From the NCBI GenBank assembly GCA_002401525.1, contig NVTH01000042.1:10885-20244 (forward strand): 9,360 bases of DNA, written 5' to 3'. Below are positions 6,615-9,360 of this stretch, piece after piece. The position numbers and the translations under genes are program-made. The notes under the pieces are model-generated. The model searched no databases, had not been told where the DNA came from, and saw only the letters and a program-made list of their open reading frames with translations. The DNA comes from Moraxellaceae bacterium. Lineage in GTDB: Bacteria > Pseudomonadota > Gammaproteobacteria > Pseudomonadales > UBA3067. Every line of letters starts with the position of its first letter. The first letter of the stretch is position 1.

Positions 6615-6631
6615 ATTGAGTGTATCTCAAT
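6615..6631. promoter_or_regulatory. Perfect palindrome between tatT and the receptor gene
   Basis: ATTGAG-TGTAT-CTCAAT is a perfect 6+5+6 inverted repeat lying 35 bases upstream of the receptor gene's start, in the only long gap of the operon. It could be an operator for an internal promoter or an RNA hairpin that sets different expression for tatT and the transporter genes. No T run follows it. Function is inferred. Confidence 0.45.
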
Positions 6632-6705
6632 TCCTGATTAACGGGACATTTCGCTTTAAAATCCTTTTGATATTGTCTCTCAGAGAAGCACGAGGGGCAT
6701 CGTGT

Positions 6706-7548
6706 TCAGAAGTATTCGTCTGCTGACGCCAGAAGTTTTTTCGCTCTCTTTTTGGCGAATGTATTGATCAGTGTTAATTGAGGCGCGATGGCAGGTTGGC
6801 TGATGACTTCATTTAATAACTTGTCGTGAAGCGTGCGATCAAACATTAGGCGTGCGTACTGTTCTGCGTAGGTGACTTTAATGAGCAGGTTTTTCCCCTC
6901 GGAGAGCTGGATCGCTTTTTCGAAATGCTGTCGCCCTAGTTCGGGTTGGCCGCCCAAAGACGGCGGTAGAAGCGTCGCTAAGCCGCCTAAATAAAGGTGA
7001 GCGCCCCCGCTGTCATGAGTTTCGTTAAGGCGCACCACTTGTTCCATAATAATGCGTACTTTTGCAATCTCAGCGATCGCATTCCAATCGTCGCTATGGG
7101 CTTGAATCCAGTTGACCCAAGCTTGACCCAAAATGTAAATTTCGTGGGTCTGATTCAGTTTAGTTTGATTTATCTGCGCCTCAAATTCTTTGAACGGCAT
7201 TTTTTGAACTGAACATAAAGTGTTTATTTTGAGGCAGATGCCAGTCTTTGCAAAAGCATAGGCTTTATCCGCGAGGATGCGATGTCTTTCGGGGGTGGAT
7301 GAGAATGCGGTGCCATAAGCGCTGTAGAGTTGTGCTGAGGTGAACGCTAAGTTGGCATTTTTGGGGGCTTGTTGTGTTAGCCCATCAATTAACAAGAGGT
7401 AGGCCGGCGCACCGACTTCAACCATTTCTAAATCATTATTGTTGAGAATCGCATTGGTGAGCGTGGTGGCCATTCGATTTCCGAGTGTGGCGCAGCCGGA
7501 GCTAAGCAATAAAAGAAAAGCACTTAAAATAATGGAGAAGCGTGGCAT
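6706..7548 (-). CDS. TRAP transporter TatT component family lipoprotein
   Basis: A 280-residue periplasmic lipoprotein. Its N-terminus has a hydrophobic segment followed by the lipobox LSSGC with Cys19 as the lipidated residue. The rest is helical, as expected for the TPR-like TatT fold. Family motifs are GGAHLYLGGLATLLPP (181-196), SLGGQPELGRQHFEKAIQLS (197-216), KVTYAEQYARL (224-234), FDRTLHDKLLNEV (236-248) and the C-terminal LLASADEYF. TatT proteins, known from Treponema pallidum Tp0956, form complexes with a DctP-type receptor (Tp0957) in TPAT transporters. Here the gene is first in the operon and the receptor gene is next, which supports the same partnership. The start has AGG about 6 bases upstream. 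TatT is thought to hold or relay ligand or organise the receptor; its exact role is not settled. Confidence 0.92.
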   Translation of the reverse strand: MPRFSIILSAFLLLLSSGCATLGNRMATTLTNAILNNNDLEMVEVGAPAYLLLIDGLTQQAPKNANLAFTSAQLYSAYGTAFSSTPERHRILADKAYAFAKTGICLKINTLCSVQKMPFKEFEAQINQTKLNQTHEIYILGQAWVNWIQAHSDDWNAIAEIAKVRIIMEQVVRLNETHDSGGAHLYLGGLATLLPPSLGGQPELGRQHFEKAIQLSEGKNLLIKVTYAEQYARLMFDRTLHDKLLNEVISQPAIAPQLTLINTFAKKRAKKLLASADEYF

Positions 7549-7793
7549 TGTTGACCTTTAATTAACTGTGCGATGTCCAGCAGGGCTAAAATAATTGCGG
7601 TAGAACGTCATGGATCTTGGTATTAGGTACGGGTGTTAGGTCCCAGTATTCGGCCCTGACATTTTTGCAAGATGATACGCGCTTGTATGTCATTCTAGTT
7701 CATTGATTCGCTGGGCACCGGATAAGGAAGTAATGCAACATTAGAATGGGGCGTTGTTGTGGGGACTATTTTTAGACTGATTCGTCAACGGTG

Positions 7794-7821
7794 ATGACAA
7801 ACATAAGTTCCTCGGTATACT
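7794..7821 (+). promoter_or_regulatory. Candidate sigma-70 promoter for the transglycosylase gene
   Basis: ATGACA (7794-7799, 5/6 to the -35) and TATACT (7816-7821, 5/6 to the -10) are separated by 16 bases. Transcription would start near 7828 and give a leader of about 160 bases before the ATG at 7988. Prediction from sequence only. Confidence 0.5.
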
Positions 7822-7851
7822 GAACTAAGGGTGTAAGGGCGAACCAAGCTT

Positions 7852-7875
7852 TTTATAAAACAATTTATAAAACAA
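7852..7875 (+). repeat. Perfect 12-bp tandem duplication in the leader
   Basis: TTTATAAAACAA occurs twice head to tail with no mismatch. The core TTTTATAAAA is itself palindromic. It lies about 25-48 bases downstream of the predicted transcription start, and is either a slippage product or a repeated regulator site. Confidence 0.7.
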
Positions 7876-7960
7876 ATATTTATCGAGTAGTTTTCAAACT
7901 TTCTAAGCAATTTTTTGGATTAACCTATGATTTCGAACGTGTTTATGAAAACTGATTTTA

Positions 7961-7986
7961 GCGGCCTGAGTTAGAGTTTTAGCCGC
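7961..7986 (+). promoter_or_regulatory. GC-rich hairpin abutting the transglycosylase start codon
   Basis: GCGGC (7961-7965) can pair with GCCGC (7982-7986) around a 16-base loop, ending one base before the ATG at 7988. The only purine-rich stretch that could bind ribosomes (GAGTTAGAG, 7968-7976) lies in the loop. A structure here could limit translation. The stem is only 5 bp, so this is tentative. Confidence 0.35.
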
Positions 7987-7987
7987 G

Positions 7988-9343
7988 ATGATTGAGATTA
8001 AATCAATTCACTCTAACGACGCTAAATCCAGGCGAGTACTGGGTCCCTATTTGCGTCACCTGGCTTGTATTGGTATGAGTATTGGCATGCAATATGCCCT
8101 GCTTTTGGAGTCCAGTTACGCTTCTGAATTAAAGCCTCAGTCGGAGGGTTTCTGGCGTCACGACGGTGGAACGAAAGCTGACAAACGGACCACGATTCAA
8201 TCAAAAACCCCCTCTAAAACTGGCAACGATGGTCTTCAAAAAAGTGAGGAAACTGACTTTGAAGAATATTTAAATTTAAATGAGCAGGAATATCGCCAAG
8301 TATTTCGCCAGGCAACTCAACAAGTGGCGAGTCAAATTAGGAAATTGTGGCGTCGACCGGAGCTCTCCAATCAAGATCAATGGGTCAGCTATCAAGCTAA
8401 TTATTCTATTCGAAGGACCGTGGATTTTGCCGCGAATGAAATTAGAATTACCACATTGGAAAGTAATTTAGAATTTCAACGCGCGATGCGAGGCTTTATA
8501 AAGCATCAGTTAATGGATGTCATTGGCACTTCACTTCGATCTGCGACTTCATCGGACCCAGTATTGCGTATTGTGCGACGAAATTTAAAATTATCGGAAC
8601 CCTCGGGGCCCGAGACCGAAGAATTGGTTTTGTCTGAGTTGTTTTTGCAAGCGAACCCCTCAAAGGAACAAGTGGCCCGTCAAGCGGAACAGCTCTTTAA
8701 GCGAGCCTATATCCGCTTTCGCCAGCAACTCGCTGCCAGCGACTCAAAGAAAGGCCCTTTGTTGGAAAATAAAGTGACCTATGTGGTGCCTTTACCGAAG
8801 GATCGTATCGCTAGGAAAGCGCGCCAATATTCGCCTATTATTCATCAATATTCAGAGCGAATGAATGTTCCAGCGGATATCCTGTTTGCCATTATTCACA
8901 CCGAAAGTTACTTTAATCCCATTGCTCGATCCTACGTGCCTGCCTTTGGGTTGATGCAAATTGTGCCGGCCACGGCGGGGCGGGATGCAACTCGTCACCT
9001 TTATAAAAGGCAAAAAATATTATCGCCTTCTTACCTTTTTAATCCAGAAAAAAATGTCGAAATTGGTTCAGCGTATCTTAATTTAATCCACTTTCACTAT
9101 TTGAAAGCCATTAAAAAACCGCTAAGCCGTTTGTATTGCACGATCGCAGCTTACAATACAGGGACGAGTAACGTGGCTAAGGCCTTTATTTCGAAAGCAA
9201 GTATGGATTTAGCGGCAATTGAAATTAATAAATTAACGGATGAACAGGTATTAAGAAAATTAATTTCTAATCTGCCGCAGCAGGAGACTAGGGATTACCT
9301 TAAAAAGGTGATGCAGCGTAAACGCCTTTATCCCTCGGTGTAA
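7988..9343 (+). CDS. MltC-like membrane-bound/periplasmic lytic murein transglycosylase
   Basis: A 451-residue peptidoglycan lytic transglycosylase that cleaves the MurNAc-GlcNAc bond with formation of 1,6-anhydroMurNAc. The N-terminus has a basic region and hydrophobic core (about 25-40) ending SSYAS, a likely export signal. Residues 90-175 match the MltC N-terminal domain (DUF3393): DFEEYLNL, RKLWRRPELSNQDQWVSY and the strand EIRITTLES. The SLT catalytic domain spans about 272-449, with catalytic Glu306 in IIHTESYFNP, GLMQIVP (321-327), PSYLFNPEKNVEIGSAYL (347-364) and AAYNTG (387-392). It ends RDYLKKVMQRKRLYPS, like E. coli MltC. Odd points: about 90 residues longer than E. coli MltC (359), with extra sequence at about 46-90 and 180-265, and no lipobox, whereas E. 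coli MltC is a lipoprotein. No good Shine-Dalgarno site precedes the ATG; an in-frame TGA lies 19 bases upstream and limits the choice. A later start at Met30 would remove the basic part of the signal. Confidence 0.9.
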   Translation: MIEIKSIHSNDAKSRRVLGPYLRHLACIGMSIGMQYALLLESSYASELKPQSEGFWRHDGGTKADKRTTIQSKTPSKTGNDGLQKSEETDFEEYLNLNEQEYRQVFRQATQQVASQIRKLWRRPELSNQDQWVSYQANYSIRRTVDFAANEIRITTLESNLEFQRAMRGFIKHQLMDVIGTSLRSATSSDPVLRIVRRNLKLSEPSGPETEELVLSELFLQANPSKEQVARQAEQLFKRAYIRFRQQLAASDSKKGPLLENKVTYVVPLPKDRIARKARQYSPIIHQYSERMNVPADILFAIIHTESYFNPIARSYVPAFGLMQIVPATAGRDATRHLYKRQKILSPSYLFNPEKNVEIGSAYLNLIHFHYLKAIKKPLSRLYCTIAAYNTGTSNVAKAFISKASMDLAAIEINKLTDEQVLRKLISNLPQQETRDYLKKVMQRKRLYPSV

Positions 9344-9360
9344 AGCAACCATAATGCGGG

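Larger units (their letters stand above)
7549..7987. other. 439-base divergent intergenic region
   Basis: Separates tatT (leftward) from the transglycosylase gene (rightward), so it should hold promoters for both. The rightward promoter candidate is at 7794-7821. For tatT I could not choose a promoter with confidence. The right half is AT-rich and holds a 12-bp tandem repeat, a short open frame (7927-7974) and a GC-rich hairpin next to the transglycosylase start. The pair GTATTAGGT and GTGTTAGGT near 7619-7641 is a weak direct repeat. No RNA gene is evident. Confidence 0.6.

Noticed and set aside
6689..6704. CACGA/TCGTG hairpin just after tatT as a terminator
   Set aside because: Only 5 bp, no T run follows, and the downstream genes clearly belong with tatT functionally.
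7927..7974. Leader peptide gene of 15 codons
   Set aside because: Too short and without conservation evidence to annotate as a gene; kept only as part of the leader hypothesis.

Overview
The window looks like chromosomal DNA of a free-living, probably marine or aquatic, gammaproteobacterium. The basis is a PpnN nucleosidase close to the E. coli protein along its whole length, an MltC-type murein transglycosylase with its Gram-negative N-terminal domain, a TatT-associated TRAP transporter, and an outer-membrane porin paired with a short phosphate-binding-like protein. GC content is moderate and intergenic DNA is AT-rich. No rRNA, tRNA, insertion sequence, integrase, phage gene or CRISPR array is visible. 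A more exact taxonomic placement would be a guess.

Layout, left to right. Positions 1-214 hold no gene, only two inverted repeats downstream of the first gene. Positions 215-1775 (minus strand) hold a two-gene unit: a porin (675-1775), then 10 bases later a short secreted phosphate-binding-like protein (215-664). Positions 1776-2131 are the porin's regulatory region plus the ppnN terminator. Positions 2132-3508 (minus) are ppnN. Positions 3509-3732 contain an 11-bp minisatellite of about seven copies. Positions 3733-7548 (minus) are a four-gene transport operon transcribed tatT, dctP-like, dctQ-like, dctM-like. Positions 7549-7987 are a 439-base divergent intergenic region. Positions 7988-9343 (plus) are an MltC-like lytic transglycosylase, followed by 17 bases of non-coding sequence.

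How the genes fit together. The TatT lipoprotein and the periplasmic DctP-family receptor should work together as a TPAT (tetratricopeptide-repeat protein-associated TRAP transporter) that captures a ligand and passes it to the DctQM membrane pair, which uses an ion gradient for uptake. The receptor has Trp where most DctP proteins have a carboxylate-binding Arg, so its substrate is probably not a simple C4-dicarboxylate. The porin and short binding protein look like an outer-membrane channel with a periplasmic companion for an anion. PpnN cleaves nucleoside monophosphates and is a stringent-response (ppGpp) target in E. coli. The transglycosylase remodels peptidoglycan.

Nothing here is convincingly a wholly new system. 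The most noteworthy items are the TPAT operon with an operator-like palindrome between tatT and the receptor gene, the porin plus one-lobe binding protein pair, the 11-bp minisatellite upstream of ppnN, the 15-bp tandem duplication that copies the ppnN stop codon, and the structured leader of the transglycosylase gene.
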